Part shown: positions 1-7,620 of the stretch, piece after piece
Position numbering within the stretch: the stretch's first letter is position 1
Layout of the letters: every line of letters starts with the position of its first letter
Origin: an uncultured Eisenbergiella sp.
GTDB lineage: Bacteria > Bacillota > Clostridia > Lachnospirales > Lachnospiraceae
Direction: 5' to 3'
DNA: 23,140 nucleotides
NCBI GenBank assembly: GCA_910585455.1
Contig: CAJUEL010000060.1
Location: 1 to 23,140, forward strand
Position numbers and translations under genes: made by a program
The notes under the pieces: model-generated
The model's input: only the letters and a program-made list of their open reading frames with translations
Database searches by the model: none
Told to the model about the DNA's origin: nothing

Positions 1-150
1 GGAATAGCCGGTCATTTTGTGGAATTTCCCGCTCCGGATAATGCGGCTGGAAACAGCCTGTGTCCTCTGCCCGCCCATCGTCCCGCGTCCCCCCTGTTCC
101 GTCTGTCCGACCGGTCTTTCTCCCCACTCCGTGAAAAGTAACCTCACAAA

Positions 151-693
151 TTATTTTTCCGTTTCCACCACACGCCTAGCCAGCAGAACAAGAATCCCGT
201 GCATGTCCTCAATGAACTCCTCCGGCAAAATGCCGCTCCCCTCCTGCAGCCACCGCGCGATGGCGCTCAAAAATCCGTCGCAGAAAAATGCCACATAAAA
301 ATCCTTTTTCACATTCCTCGCAAACACATGCTGCACATAAGAAGCGATGAGCGGACGCTGCGTCTCAAAAAAATATTCCTTAAAGGAATTCTGTCCCTCA
401 ACCCGCAGGGCATTGCAGTAAAATTCCCTCTCCGCATAAAAATAACGGCACAAATCATCCAACAGTCCCCACTCGGTTTCATAAGCGCCGGGGTCAATCC
501 TGCCAACGAAGTCCTCCGCAAAAATCCAGTTCATCAGGTCATATTTGTCCTTGAAATGATAATAGAAGCTCTTCCGGCTCATGCCGCATTCCTCACAGAT
601 ATCTCTCACACTGATTTTGAGAAACGGCTTTTGGGCCATCAGCTTTTTCATGGCTGCCGCAAGAGCCTTTTTTGTAATGTCGGAATCAGGCAT
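151..693 (-). CDS. TetR/AcrR-family transcriptional regulator
   Basis: A 180-residue one-component repressor-type protein. Residues 7-50 form the TetR N-terminal DNA-binding domain: the helix-turn-helix lies around residues 27-46 with the diagnostic string ISVRDICEECGMSRKSFYYHF, of which the SFYYHFKDKYDL part is the TetR signature. The C-terminal half is helical and resembles the DhaS-type TetR C-terminal domain, which binds an unknown ligand. The start at 693 is preceded by GGAGG about 11 bases upstream. It lies 36 bases downstream of spmB on the same strand and could be co-transcribed with it, or act on a neighbouring transporter outside the window. Family assignment is firm. The ligand and operator are unknown, and I saw no clear operator palindrome immediately in front of it. 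Confidence 0.9.
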   Translation of the reverse strand: MPDSDITKKALAAAMKKLMAQKPFLKISVRDICEECGMSRKSFYYHFKDKYDLMNWIFAEDFVGRIDPGAYETEWGLLDDLCRYFYAEREFYCNALRVEGQNSFKEYFFETQRPLIASYVQHVFARNVKKDFYVAFFCDGFLSAIARWLQEGSGILPEEFIEDMHGILVLLARRVVETEK

Positions 694-729
694 TGCTTCT
701 TTTCCTCCAACAGAATCATACGAAAATAT

Positions 730-1257
730 CTATAGCACAGACGCCAGCACCACGCTCATCGCCACGCCCGCCGCAGTCGCCAGCAGCGCGCCCGCAAGCG
801 TATACCGGGTTTTCGTGACCTTCGCCGCCATGAAATAGACAGACATGGTGTAAAAACAGGTTTCCGTACAGCTCATCATAATCGAAGTAATCAGCCCCAT
901 CCTGGAATCTGTTCCATAGGTTTTAAAAATATCCAGTACCAGCCCCGTCGCCGCAGACGAGGAAAATAGCTTGATAAAAATGAGCGGCACAAGATCCGCC
1001 GGCAGCCCGATTCCTTCCGTCAGCCTGCCCGCCAGCCGTCCCAAAAAACCCAAAAAGCCGGAGGCGCGCAGGATCCCCACCGCCATCATCAGCCCGATCA
1101 GCGTCGGCATGATCTGTATGACAGTCCGAAATCCGTCAGCCGCCCCCTTTATGAAATCCTCATATACATTGCTCCCGTTGACCAGACCATATGCGACGAT
1201 ATAAAAAATCAACGCCGGAATGATAATCGCTGAAATATGTGCCAGAACATTTGCCAT
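730..1257 (-). CDS. spmB: Spore maturation protein B (nucleoside-recognition/gate domain membrane protein)
   Basis: A 175-residue integral membrane protein of the SpmA/SpmB (nucleoside-recognition, 'gate' domain) family, implicated in spore core dehydration in Bacillus. Evidence: several hydrophobic segments spread over the length, the loop IQIMPTLIGLMMAVGILRASG, the conserved LIFIKLFSSSAATGL region, and the C-terminal SIMMSCTETCFYTMSVYF stretch typical of SpmB. I chose the ATG at 1257 rather than 1272 because GGGAG lies six bases before it and the family normally begins near MANVL. SpmB usually sits directly behind spmA, but no spmA is found upstream. Instead there is about 420 bases of non-coding DNA and then an opposite-strand operon. 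The role in sporulation is inferred from the family. Confidence 0.88.
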   Translation of the reverse strand: MANVLAHISAIIIPALIFYIVAYGLVNGSNVYEDFIKGAADGFRTVIQIMPTLIGLMMAVGILRASGFLGFLGRLAGRLTEGIGLPADLVPLIFIKLFSSSAATGLVLDIFKTYGTDSRMGLITSIMMSCTETCFYTMSVYFMAAKVTKTRYTLAGALLATAAGVAMSVVLASVL

Positions 1258-1681
1258 AGAACGCTCCCGCATGTCTTTCTCTTTTTATCCTATTCCGCCC
1301 GGTCCGCGCATAGAACCGCACACACACATGAAATATATAAACGTTCTATATTGAGAAAGCGCAGCCATTCCCAGGCTCATTGATCTCATCCCTTGTCAGA
1401 GGCAGAAGCAGCGGCGTCACTGTACAAAAAGTATAGCGGAAATAACAGCGCTTTTCAACAAAATATTTGATAAACCGACCGGATATGCTAAAATAAAGTA
1501 ACAGTGCAGACCTGGCGCTTTGAGCTGCTGCGCACGCTCACCGGGGACAGGAACCAAAAGACCGCAGAAGATCCCGATTTCCTGCCTGCGTCCGCGCCGA
1601 CTGGCTGTTAAGCGATGCTGCCATCAGCCAAAAAATAGCACAACTATTACAGCTATCCGAAAAGTGTAAAGGAGAATCATT
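1258..1681. other. Intergenic region between spmB and the four-gene operon
   Basis: About 420 bases with no convincing gene. The minus side carries the spmB ribosome binding site. The plus side holds a promoter-like pair at 1467-1494 and then a leader of about 190 bases. Bases 1502-1612 of the leader are G+C-rich and open in one plus frame (36 codons after a GTG at 1504, ending in TAA at 1612). They look more like flanking chromosome than like the A+T-rich operon that follows. This may be a remnant of an older gene, but it matches no family I recognise. The ribosome binding site AAGGAGA precedes the ATG at 1682. Confidence 0.5.
1467..1494 (+). promoter_or_regulatory. Putative sigma-A promoter of the four-gene operon
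   Basis: TTGATA at 1467-1472 and TAAAAT at 1489-1494 are separated by 16 bases, close to the consensus for a housekeeping promoter. It faces the operon that begins at 1682, leaving a 5' leader of roughly 180 bases. No other equally good pair was seen nearer to the gene, but I did not scan exhaustively. Confidence 0.5.
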
Positions 1682-2536
1682 ATGAAAAATATGAATACTT
1701 TAAAGGATATGCGAAAAAGCGCAAAAATAACAGTAGCTGGAGCGGCTGCTGCAGCCGCCGCTTCCTGCACAATCCCTATTCCGGTTGCCGATACTTTTAT
1801 CCTGATTGGCGAGCAGATTGCCATGATGGGAGCCATAGGTACAATATACAATCTAAGCTTTGAGAAAAAAACGCTACAGCTATTGGTTTTTGGTGCGCTT
1901 GGAACCAATGGAGCGGCCTTTATTGGAAAAAGTATCGTGAGTAACGCGTTTAAGTGTATTCCGGTAATTGGAAGCGCAATTGGAGGCGCAATATCGGCGA
2001 GCACAGCGGGAGTATTGACTTTTGCATTGGGAAACGCATTTATTGAATTGTGCGAAGCCGTAAAAAAAGAAGCCCTGTCAGAAGAGGACATCACAAAGGG
2101 AACGGGGCGCGATACTTTTCTGAAAATACTAAAACAAAACCTGAAATCAGAGAAAAGAAAGAATAAGCACAGCCATAATAAAGACTCTTCTTCTGATAAC
2201 TTACAGGATAATACTGATATATTATTATCAAAGATTACTATCAGCAAAATCGATCAAATGGAAAAGTATGATAATGCCTTTATCATCATCAGGTATGACA
2301 ATGAACCCATTTGTTCTATCATTCTAAAAATGAAAGAATATCGGGGAAACGAAAAAAAAGCCGTGTTATTAGGCGCAGATATGGAGAAAGCCTACCGGGG
2401 GAAGCACATTTTTTCCTACGCGATCAGGCAAATCGCTCAGATGTGTCCTGTTGAAATCCCTTTAAAAAAGGTTCTCCCCGAATATAAAGATATGGTAAAC
2501 CATCTTCTGACCTTTGATAATGTACTGGCCGGATAA
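1682..2536 (+). CDS. DUF697-like hydrophobic protein with duplicated C-terminal domain (operon gene 1)
   Basis: A 284-residue protein and the first gene of the operon. Residues about 14-130 resemble DUF697 (the YcjF-type domain usually attached to GTPases): an alanine-rich helix, then IPIPVADTFILIGEQIAMM, then a glycine-rich hydrophobic hairpin around IPVIGSAIGGAISASTAG and a closing ALGNAFIELCEAVKKE helix. This part could associate with membrane. A charged linker (about 145-178) leads to a C-terminal domain (181-284) that aligns without gaps to the C-terminus of the next gene, sharing YRGKHIFS and EYKDM. That domain vaguely resembles a GNAT acetyltransferase, but the RGxGxG acetyl-CoA loop is degenerate (RGKHIF). 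AAGGAGA sits six bases before the start. No GTPase domain is present here or in the neighbours. Function unknown. Confidence 0.8.
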   Translation: MKNMNTLKDMRKSAKITVAGAAAAAAASCTIPIPVADTFILIGEQIAMMGAIGTIYNLSFEKKTLQLLVFGALGTNGAAFIGKSIVSNAFKCIPVIGSAIGGAISASTAGVLTFALGNAFIELCEAVKKEALSEEDITKGTGRDTFLKILKQNLKSEKRKNKHSHNKDSSSDNLQDNTDILLSKITISKIDQMEKYDNAFIIIRYDNEPICSIILKMKEYRGNEKKAVLLGADMEKAYRGKHIFSYAIRQIAQMCPVEIPLKKVLPEYKDMVNHLLTFDNVLAG

Positions 2537-2609
2537 TAAAAATTTGTTTTTACTTTATATAGCTGCAACAAAGAAAAACTATCAAAATACGAAAATAGAG
2601 GATGACACT

Positions 2610-3221
2610 ATGATATATGAAAGACCAGAAGGAAAAGGATTTTGCATAATCAAGAAATCATGCGCTGCAAATATGGATGGCGAAAGAGGTATTTTAGTAT
2701 GGGATTATTTTATATTTAATGAAATTACTTTTGTGAGTGACGGGTCAAAAAACGTGAAATCTCTATTTTGCAGTTGGAGTGATGCGAAAACAGAAAAGAC
2801 ATTTAATGACTTATGTAAAATATATCAAATAACAGACAAAAGCGATCGCAAAAAAGATTTGAACGAAGATCAAAAATTATCTGAAAACGAGTCACTCCCT
2901 GTCGATTTATCGAAAATTACGCTCGCCGGTCTGGAAGCAATGGAAAACCAGGAATCAGTCTGTATCAACATCCGATACGCAGGTAATTTGATTGGCTATA
3001 TGAATTACAGGTTCAAAGCATATGGCGAAATTGATAAAAGAGCACTTCTTTTTGATGCAGTAATTGAGACGAATTATCGTGGAAAGCATATATTTTCGCA
3101 TGTGATAAAACAGCTGGCAAATATGTATCCCATCTCAATCAGTGTAAAAAATTTTCCAGAAGAATACAAAGACATGGCAAAGCATCTTATAACATTTAAT
3201 AATGTATCAGCCGAAGCGTGA
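2610..3221 (+). CDS. Paralogue of the gene 1 C-terminal domain with a unique N-terminus (operon gene 2)
   Basis: A 203-residue protein of unknown function. The longest frame opens at 2514, inside gene 1. I prefer the ATG at 2610 because GAGG lies eight bases upstream and because this start lies downstream of gene 1. Residues 1-75 are a mixed-charge domain I do not recognise (it begins MIYERPEGKGF), followed by a lysine/aspartate-rich linker. Residues 99-203 align gaplessly to residues 181-284 of gene 1, with about 46 identical positions in 104 by my hand count. The GNAT-like pattern GYMNYRF ... FDAVIETNYRGKHIF is clearer in this copy, but the acetyl-CoA loop glycines are again replaced. It sits 73 bases after gene 1 and 12 bases before gene 3. 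The two paralogues may bind each other or a shared ligand (inference). Confidence 0.75.
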   Translation: MIYERPEGKGFCIIKKSCAANMDGERGILVWDYFIFNEITFVSDGSKNVKSLFCSWSDAKTEKTFNDLCKIYQITDKSDRKKDLNEDQKLSENESLPVDLSKITLAGLEAMENQESVCINIRYAGNLIGYMNYRFKAYGEIDKRALLFDAVIETNYRGKHIFSHVIKQLANMYPISISVKNFPEEYKDMAKHLITFNNVSAEA

Positions 3222-3233
3222 GGATATCTTTAT

Positions 3234-4337
3234 ATGAGCGAATACATTTTAGGGTCGTTTAATATGTTCAAATTTGCAAGGCAAAGCGGACCCGAGGTAA
3301 AAAAATCCTACAGCAGGATAGCGGCCATCATTCGTGATGCAAAATTTGATATTGTTTCAATGCAGGAAGTATTCAGCGAGGAGGCGGTCAGGGAACTGGT
3401 TTTCGTCTTGAACAACGGAGCCCAGGGTCCGTGGCAGTGTTCCTGGGATGAGCCCAAAAAAACCACCAATAAACAGGCGCGTGAAGGCTATGCCTTCGTC
3501 TGGAACACCAGAAGATTGGACAAAGCAGCCACCAGACTGGAAAATGGCTCAATACGCATATTTGAACCGCAAATTATCAATCAATACAAAAAAGAAATCA
3601 TCAGGACAGGGAAAAAAGGGCTTTTGAGAAATCCCTTTTACGGTCGTTTCGCGCCAAGAAACGCGCAGGGCGAATCCCATCAATTTGAACTAAGAATTAT
3701 TAACGCGCACATTATGTACTCAAAATCCGTGGATGACAGAGAAATATATGACCTGGCGGATGTGGAAATGAGGAAAAATGAGTACACGCTGCTATCACAG
3801 GTTATTTTATCCAAAATAGATTTAAAAAGGTATGGCCTGGATGACGTGAAAACTCACTTAAACGCATATACCATACTGATGGGCGACTATAACCTGAACA
3901 TAGACAATTGCCCCATAAGTATCGGAACGAACCGAAATCCGCCTCCGTATTTACCAGCCTCAGGAAGAAATTTTATAACGTTATTGTCTGATGGAAGGCA
4001 GCAACGGGAAATCGTCACAATCCAGGACGAAAAAACATCCCTGATCAGATTGCCGCAAGACCCCGCCATGGATAAAAAATACATCGGGGAAGCTCACTAT
4101 AGAAACAATTACGATCATTTCACCTTCGACAGCAGGAAATTCCGGGCTTACAATTTGAACGCGAGCGCACATAGAATAAACGTCATTGAGGACAACCCCC
4201 AATATGGAATTAATGTCCCGATAAGCAACTATTTTCAAGGGGACTTTAGAAAATATCATGATGAGGTATCCGACCATCTGCCAGTCATGATGAAAATTTC
4301 AATTAATCCAAGGAGGACAAGAAGAAATGAGCTATAA
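3234..4337 (+). CDS. Endonuclease/exonuclease/phosphatase (EEP, DNase I-like) family enzyme (operon gene 3)
   Basis: A 367-residue enzyme of the DNase I-like EEP fold. All hallmark motifs are visible: N10 in GSFNMF, the metal ligand E45 in SMQEV, the GYAFVWN strand (85-91), N157-H159 in INAHI, D218/N220 in MGDYNLN, the YDHF motif at 293-296, and D347-H348 in SDHLPV. Catalysis is therefore predicted to be intact metal-dependent phosphodiester or phosphomonoester hydrolysis. The substrate cannot be read from sequence, since EEP members include nucleases, sphingomyelinases and inositol phosphatases. There is no signal peptide, so it should act in the cytoplasm. Its GAGG ribosome binding site overlaps the stop of gene 2, and its last 11 bases overlap gene 4, so the two are translationally coupled. 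Confidence 0.88.
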   Translation: MSEYILGSFNMFKFARQSGPEVKKSYSRIAAIIRDAKFDIVSMQEVFSEEAVRELVFVLNNGAQGPWQCSWDEPKKTTNKQAREGYAFVWNTRRLDKAATRLENGSIRIFEPQIINQYKKEIIRTGKKGLLRNPFYGRFAPRNAQGESHQFELRIINAHIMYSKSVDDREIYDLADVEMRKNEYTLLSQVILSKIDLKRYGLDDVKTHLNAYTILMGDYNLNIDNCPISIGTNRNPPPYLPASGRNFITLLSDGRQQREIVTIQDEKTSLIRLPQDPAMDKKYIGEAHYRNNYDHFTFDSRKFRAYNLNASAHRINVIEDNPQYGINVPISNYFQGDFRKYHDEVSDHLPVMMKISINPRRTRRNEL

Positions 4338-6603
4338 CGAGCAGGATATTGCCCAGGCGCTGCTGCAATTAATTGAAAAAACAAAGAGTAAAGAAAATTT
4401 GACCGAAGACCAGAAGAAAAAAGCTGCCTATGCATTGAATCTATGCACGGTTTCCGTTTCCCAGATCATTGATTATGACGATATCACTGTCCTGGAACAG
4501 GAGTATGAAGCGGTGCTGAATAACCTTAACCTGCAACAGATGCCTAAGGATCAGGCGTTATTAAATATTCTGAATCATCTGCTGGATACAATCACATTTT
4601 TCAGAATTCAGGAAGGAGACAAAAAATTTATTGACAGACGTTATCAGCACCATATTAAAAACGCAATATGGGAGTCTATCCCGGGTTTGAGCATTTTCAC
4701 CACTTTGAATCCGCTCAATATTGCGACTACGGTCGGGTTAAGTTATATGAATTACCGCAAGAGAAAGGCAAGCTACATTTTAGAGCGGGACTACGATAAG
4801 TGGAATCTGGAGAGAGCGGCGATTGATCAGCTAAACAGTCTACAACGGGAGCTTTTTGACACATCGTGGAGACTTGCCGATACCTATCATTTTGATGATA
4901 AATTCCGTCTGACAGAAAGACAGATAAAACAGTACAACGAGATTTTAAAGGACCCAAACCCGGCCCGGAGATACGAACGGCTTGCTTCCATCAAAGATAA
5001 TTTTTGCGCATATCCGCCATTCTGGTATTTCCTTGGTCATGCGGCAATGGAGGTTATGGCAGATACGGATAGTCTCGATAAAAATCAGCGGAACAGGCTT
5101 ATCAGCAAAGCGCAGGAGGCATTTGACCAATTATTGGATAACCGGCTATATAACATATTGCGGGAGGATCCTGTCATTTCTGCCTGCGCTCTGGAATACA
5201 TCGATACTCTCGATGCCCAAAGGGATAAGGAAAAAATCAGCCGGCTGTTGGAAAAGGCTCTTGAAATGTCCGGCAACGCTTTTGATATATGGGAATTATG
5301 CGCGCTGGCATATCTCAAAATAGATGATTTCAAAAAGGCATGTGAGCTGCTGCGCCGTCTGGTAAACGAAGATTACAATACAGAAGTAAATGTCCAGTTA
5401 CTCAGCAGCCTGTATATGAAGATATACGTATGTACAGCTAATGAAAATGACAGCGCATACGCGCTTGAACATTATCGTTTATTGGCGCGGAGAACTACAG
5501 ATTATTATCTGTTCCCCATTCCTAAGGAACGCACAGCAATGGGATATGAAGAAAGCCAGCAGGATTTTATAAACCTGAAAAAGCATGACATAAAAAGGCG
5601 TTATGGCATGGTCTTGCTTAAGTACATCGCTATATCCCAATTGCAGTTTGAAAATTTGTATAAGAACTATTTTCATAATCAGTTTCCCGACCCGCGGGAC
5701 ATCATCTCATTTTTTAATGGCATATTAAAAAGCGTTTATCAGCTCCCAGGCGTCTCTATACCTGTACAAAAGGATGTGCTAAAGCTTATTTCCATCGCTC
5801 TGGAAGCCCATAGAAAACAGTTTATATGGGATCAAAAAGAAAGAAAGACCGCTCAGATTGATCCCAACCTCTTTAACACAATCCTGTATCCGGCATTTAA
5901 TCAAATCGGAAACAGTATCAGCGCCTACATCGACATGGCCCAAAGCCTTTCTGAACTTTCTGAAATGGAAAACGGGCTAAGCGAATTTTGTCAATCGACA
6001 GAAATAGAAGAGCCGGAGCTTATCAGGCACAAAGAAGCGGAATCAATGGATTTAAAGCTTCTGGATATTACAGTATTTGGCAAGCTATCGGAGAAATGCA
6101 AAGCAGAAGCAAAGCAATACGCACAGGTGGAAGCAGTTTTAAAAGCTTATCCGAAAATCATTTTAAAACAGAATACGTGCAAAAACACAAAACTTTTGAT
6201 GAATAATGATGAAAATCGACATTATTTTGAGAAATATTTTAGCAACTGGATATTCTCTTCCGGCGAAAACCGGACACTGAAAAGAAACGCAGTCGCCATA
6301 CTGGTAGATGAAAAGCACCATAACGATATCATAATCACGCCTAATGGTATAAGACGACGCATAGGTTTTGCCAATACAATCACGAGAAATGTACGGTTTG
6401 GGGAAATCGACTGGGGAAAAAAGGGCAGGGATGAGCTCCTGCTGGGAAATCTGGAATCGAGCATCAATTTTCCGTATAGAAATGATGAGGTCAAAATAGA
6501 CATACTGCTGGAGATGTTCCGGAAGCTGAATAATCTTACTGAAGATGTCTATACGGAAATGGATAAGATCAATCCGGTTCCTATGCTGATAAAGATGTGT
6601 TAA
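4327..6603 (+). CDS. Large helical-repeat (TPR-like) protein with beta-rich, PH-like C-terminus (operon gene 4)
   Basis: A 758-residue soluble protein of unknown function. Residues 1-110 are helical and charged. A hydrophobic stretch around 113-148 (ESIPGLSIFTTLNPLNIATT) could be a membrane-apposed hairpin. Residues about 190-480 contain paired helices with TPR/SEL-like spacing, for example the FDIWELCALAYLKIDDFKKAC unit near 319-340. A long helical region follows. From about 653 the character changes to short strands (NDIIITPNGI, NVRFGEIDW, DELLLG) ending in an amphipathic helix near 720-735, which resembles bacterial PH-like domains. A strong AAGGAGG precedes the ATG, inside the end of gene 3. 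Length and architecture suggest a scaffold or sensor that recruits the EEP enzyme, but that role is inference. No enzymatic motif was seen. Confidence 0.78.
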   Translation: MSYNEQDIAQALLQLIEKTKSKENLTEDQKKKAAYALNLCTVSVSQIIDYDDITVLEQEYEAVLNNLNLQQMPKDQALLNILNHLLDTITFFRIQEGDKKFIDRRYQHHIKNAIWESIPGLSIFTTLNPLNIATTVGLSYMNYRKRKASYILERDYDKWNLERAAIDQLNSLQRELFDTSWRLADTYHFDDKFRLTERQIKQYNEILKDPNPARRYERLASIKDNFCAYPPFWYFLGHAAMEVMADTDSLDKNQRNRLISKAQEAFDQLLDNRLYNILREDPVISACALEYIDTLDAQRDKEKISRLLEKALEMSGNAFDIWELCALAYLKIDDFKKACELLRRLVNEDYNTEVNVQLLSSLYMKIYVCTANENDSAYALEHYRLLARRTTDYYLFPIPKERTAMGYEESQQDFINLKKHDIKRRYGMVLLKYIAISQLQFENLYKNYFHNQFPDPRDIISFFNGILKSVYQLPGVSIPVQKDVLKLISIALEAHRKQFIWDQKERKTAQIDPNLFNTILYPAFNQIGNSISAYIDMAQSLSELSEMENGLSEFCQSTEIEEPELIRHKEAESMDLKLLDITVFGKLSEKCKAEAKQYAQVEAVLKAYPKIILKQNTCKNTKLLMNNDENRHYFEKYFSNWIFSSGENRTLKRNAVAILVDEKHHNDIIITPNGIRRRIGFANTITRNVRFGEIDWGKKGRDELLLGNLESSINFPYRNDEVKIDILLEMFRKLNNLTEDVYTEMDKINPVPMLIKMC

Positions 6604-6684
6604 AAGATACATAAGTCCAGCCTCTCCCATGAAAGCGAGCGTTCATATTTTATTCATATTTCTTTAACGGAATGTTTTTTTCGG

Positions 6685-6789
6685 TTACATGCTTTGGACA
6701 CTTTCCTTTTTTATACTAAGTTCATAAGATACAGCAAAGGAAATCACCAAAACAGGAAGCAACGCAAACTTTTTAAATAGCTTTTTCAT
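6685..6789 (-). CDS. Possible 34-residue membrane peptide
   Basis: A short frame encoding a basic N-terminus (MKKLFKKF) followed by a hydrophobic run (ALLPVLVISFAVSY) and a charged tail, the layout of a small single-pass membrane peptide. Against it: no ribosome binding site is visible, and the start lies only five bases past the hairpin that appears to terminate dedA transcription. It may be chance coding in A+T-rich intergenic DNA. The rest of 6604-6842 holds nothing else I can name, and no clear plus-strand terminator for the four-gene operon was found. Confidence 0.2.
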   Translation of the reverse strand: MKKLFKKFALLPVLVISFAVSYELSIKKESVQSM

Positions 6790-6794
6790 AATAA

Positions 6795-6823
6795 ATGCCA
6801 GACAACACCAGGTTGTCTGGCAT
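6795..6823 (-). terminator. Hairpin terminator downstream of dedA
   Basis: A perfect 12-base-pair stem (ATGCCAGACAAC at 6795-6806, complement at 6812-6823) with a 5-base loop. On the minus strand it is followed by a T-rich stretch (TTATTAT). It lies 20 bases past the dedA stop. On the plus strand a shorter run of Ts follows, so it may also stop transcription coming from the four-gene operon. Confidence 0.6.
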
Positions 6824-6842
6824 CCTCCCTTTTTGGGGCTGT

Positions 6843-7454
6843 TTATCCCCGCCTTTTCCCCTTCCACAAGAGAAAAATCCCAACCGCAATACCTCCCCAC
6901 AAAAGCGCTTTCGTCACCTTCGCATATGCCGCCAGCCAGGTGAGCACCAGGCTCCAGGATGCGCCCAGCATCGCGCCCAGGGACACCAGCAGCACATTCC
7001 AGACCGTGCTGCCGATTACGGTATAGATGAAAAACAGCGGCAGCTCCATGTCCGCCATGCCCGCCGGAATGGACACCAGACTGCGTATGATCGGCACACA
7101 TCGTCCGAACAGCACCGCTTTTTTTCCCTTCTTTTCAAACCAGGAAACCGTCCTCTGCACATCCTCCCGCTGAAACCCCAGCGCCTTACAGACCTTCGTC
7201 GAAAGCAGCCCTTCCAGCTTCTGCGGCGTAATCAATTTTCCCAGCCGGTACAAAATCAACGCACCCACCGTGGAGCCGATGGTAGAAAAAAAGACGACGC
7301 CCCACACGCTCAGATTGGTATAGGTCGTCATGAAGCCGCCAAAGGGCAGTATGACCTCGGAGGGTATGGGCGGAAAAAGATTTTCCACCGTGATCAGAAA
7401 GCAGATTCCCATGTATCCGAAACGGTTCATAATTTCCACAATAGCTTCCTGCAT
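6843..7454 (-). CDS. DedA-family membrane protein
   Basis: A 203-residue polytopic inner-membrane protein of the DedA/VTT (SNARE-associated) family, some members of which act as phospholipid flippases, for example for undecaprenyl phosphate or phosphatidylethanolamine. Diagnostic motifs: the re-entrant ENLFPPIPSEVILPFGG at residues 24-40 with the conserved acidic residue, and FGRCVPIIRSLVSIPAGMADM at 116-136 with the conserved arginines R118 and R124. Four to five hydrophobic segments follow the family pattern, ending in a basic tail. The start at 7454 was chosen over 7481 because GGGAG lies seven bases upstream. It is flanked by terminators and appears monocistronic. The substrate cannot be assigned. 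Confidence 0.9.
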   Translation of the reverse strand: MQEAIVEIMNRFGYMGICFLITVENLFPPIPSEVILPFGGFMTTYTNLSVWGVVFFSTIGSTVGALILYRLGKLITPQKLEGLLSTKVCKALGFQREDVQRTVSWFEKKGKKAVLFGRCVPIIRSLVSIPAGMADMELPLFFIYTVIGSTVWNVLLVSLGAMLGASWSLVLTWLAAYAKVTKALLWGGIAVGIFLLWKGKRRG

Positions 7455-7485
7455 GCATCCACTCCCAAAATGCATTCTCACAGGT

Positions 7486-7515
7486 ATTTTATTCCGGCAT
7501 GCCCAAATCCATGCC
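7486..7515 (-). promoter_or_regulatory. Possible dedA promoter element with inverted repeat
   Basis: On the minus strand a TAAAAT (7486-7491) resembles a -10 box about 30 bases before the dedA start. Just upstream is an inverted repeat GGCATG-8 bases-CATGCC (7496-7515) where a -35 box would be. There is no good -35 hexamer, so the site could be an operator or chance. Confidence 0.25.
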
Positions 7516-7581
7516 TGCTATAGGAAAAGACAAAAAGATTGTCATATCTATAAAAAGTGTGCGCAACGCTTCCCCTCATGC

Positions 7582-7620
7582 GAAAAAGGAGCCCTCCTTA
7601 AAACCGGAAGACTCCTTTTC
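7582..7620 (-). terminator. Intrinsic terminator of fba
   Basis: On the minus strand a 14-base-pair stem, AAAAGGAGTCTTCC pairing with GGAGGGCTCCTTTT (including G-T pairs), closes an 8-base loop and runs into TTTTT. It is about 70 bases past the fba stop codon and is a textbook factor-independent terminator. Confidence 0.8.

Noticed and set aside
1..78. A minus-strand frame open to the left edge (ATG at 78)
   Set aside because: Only 26 codons are visible and no family motif can be read, so a partial gene is possible but not supported.
1624..2247. A 207-codon minus-strand hydrophobic frame opposite gene 1 of the operon
   Set aside because: It mirrors the DUF697-like gene, which has a strong ribosome binding site and fits the operon; the antisense hydrophobicity follows from the complementary codons.
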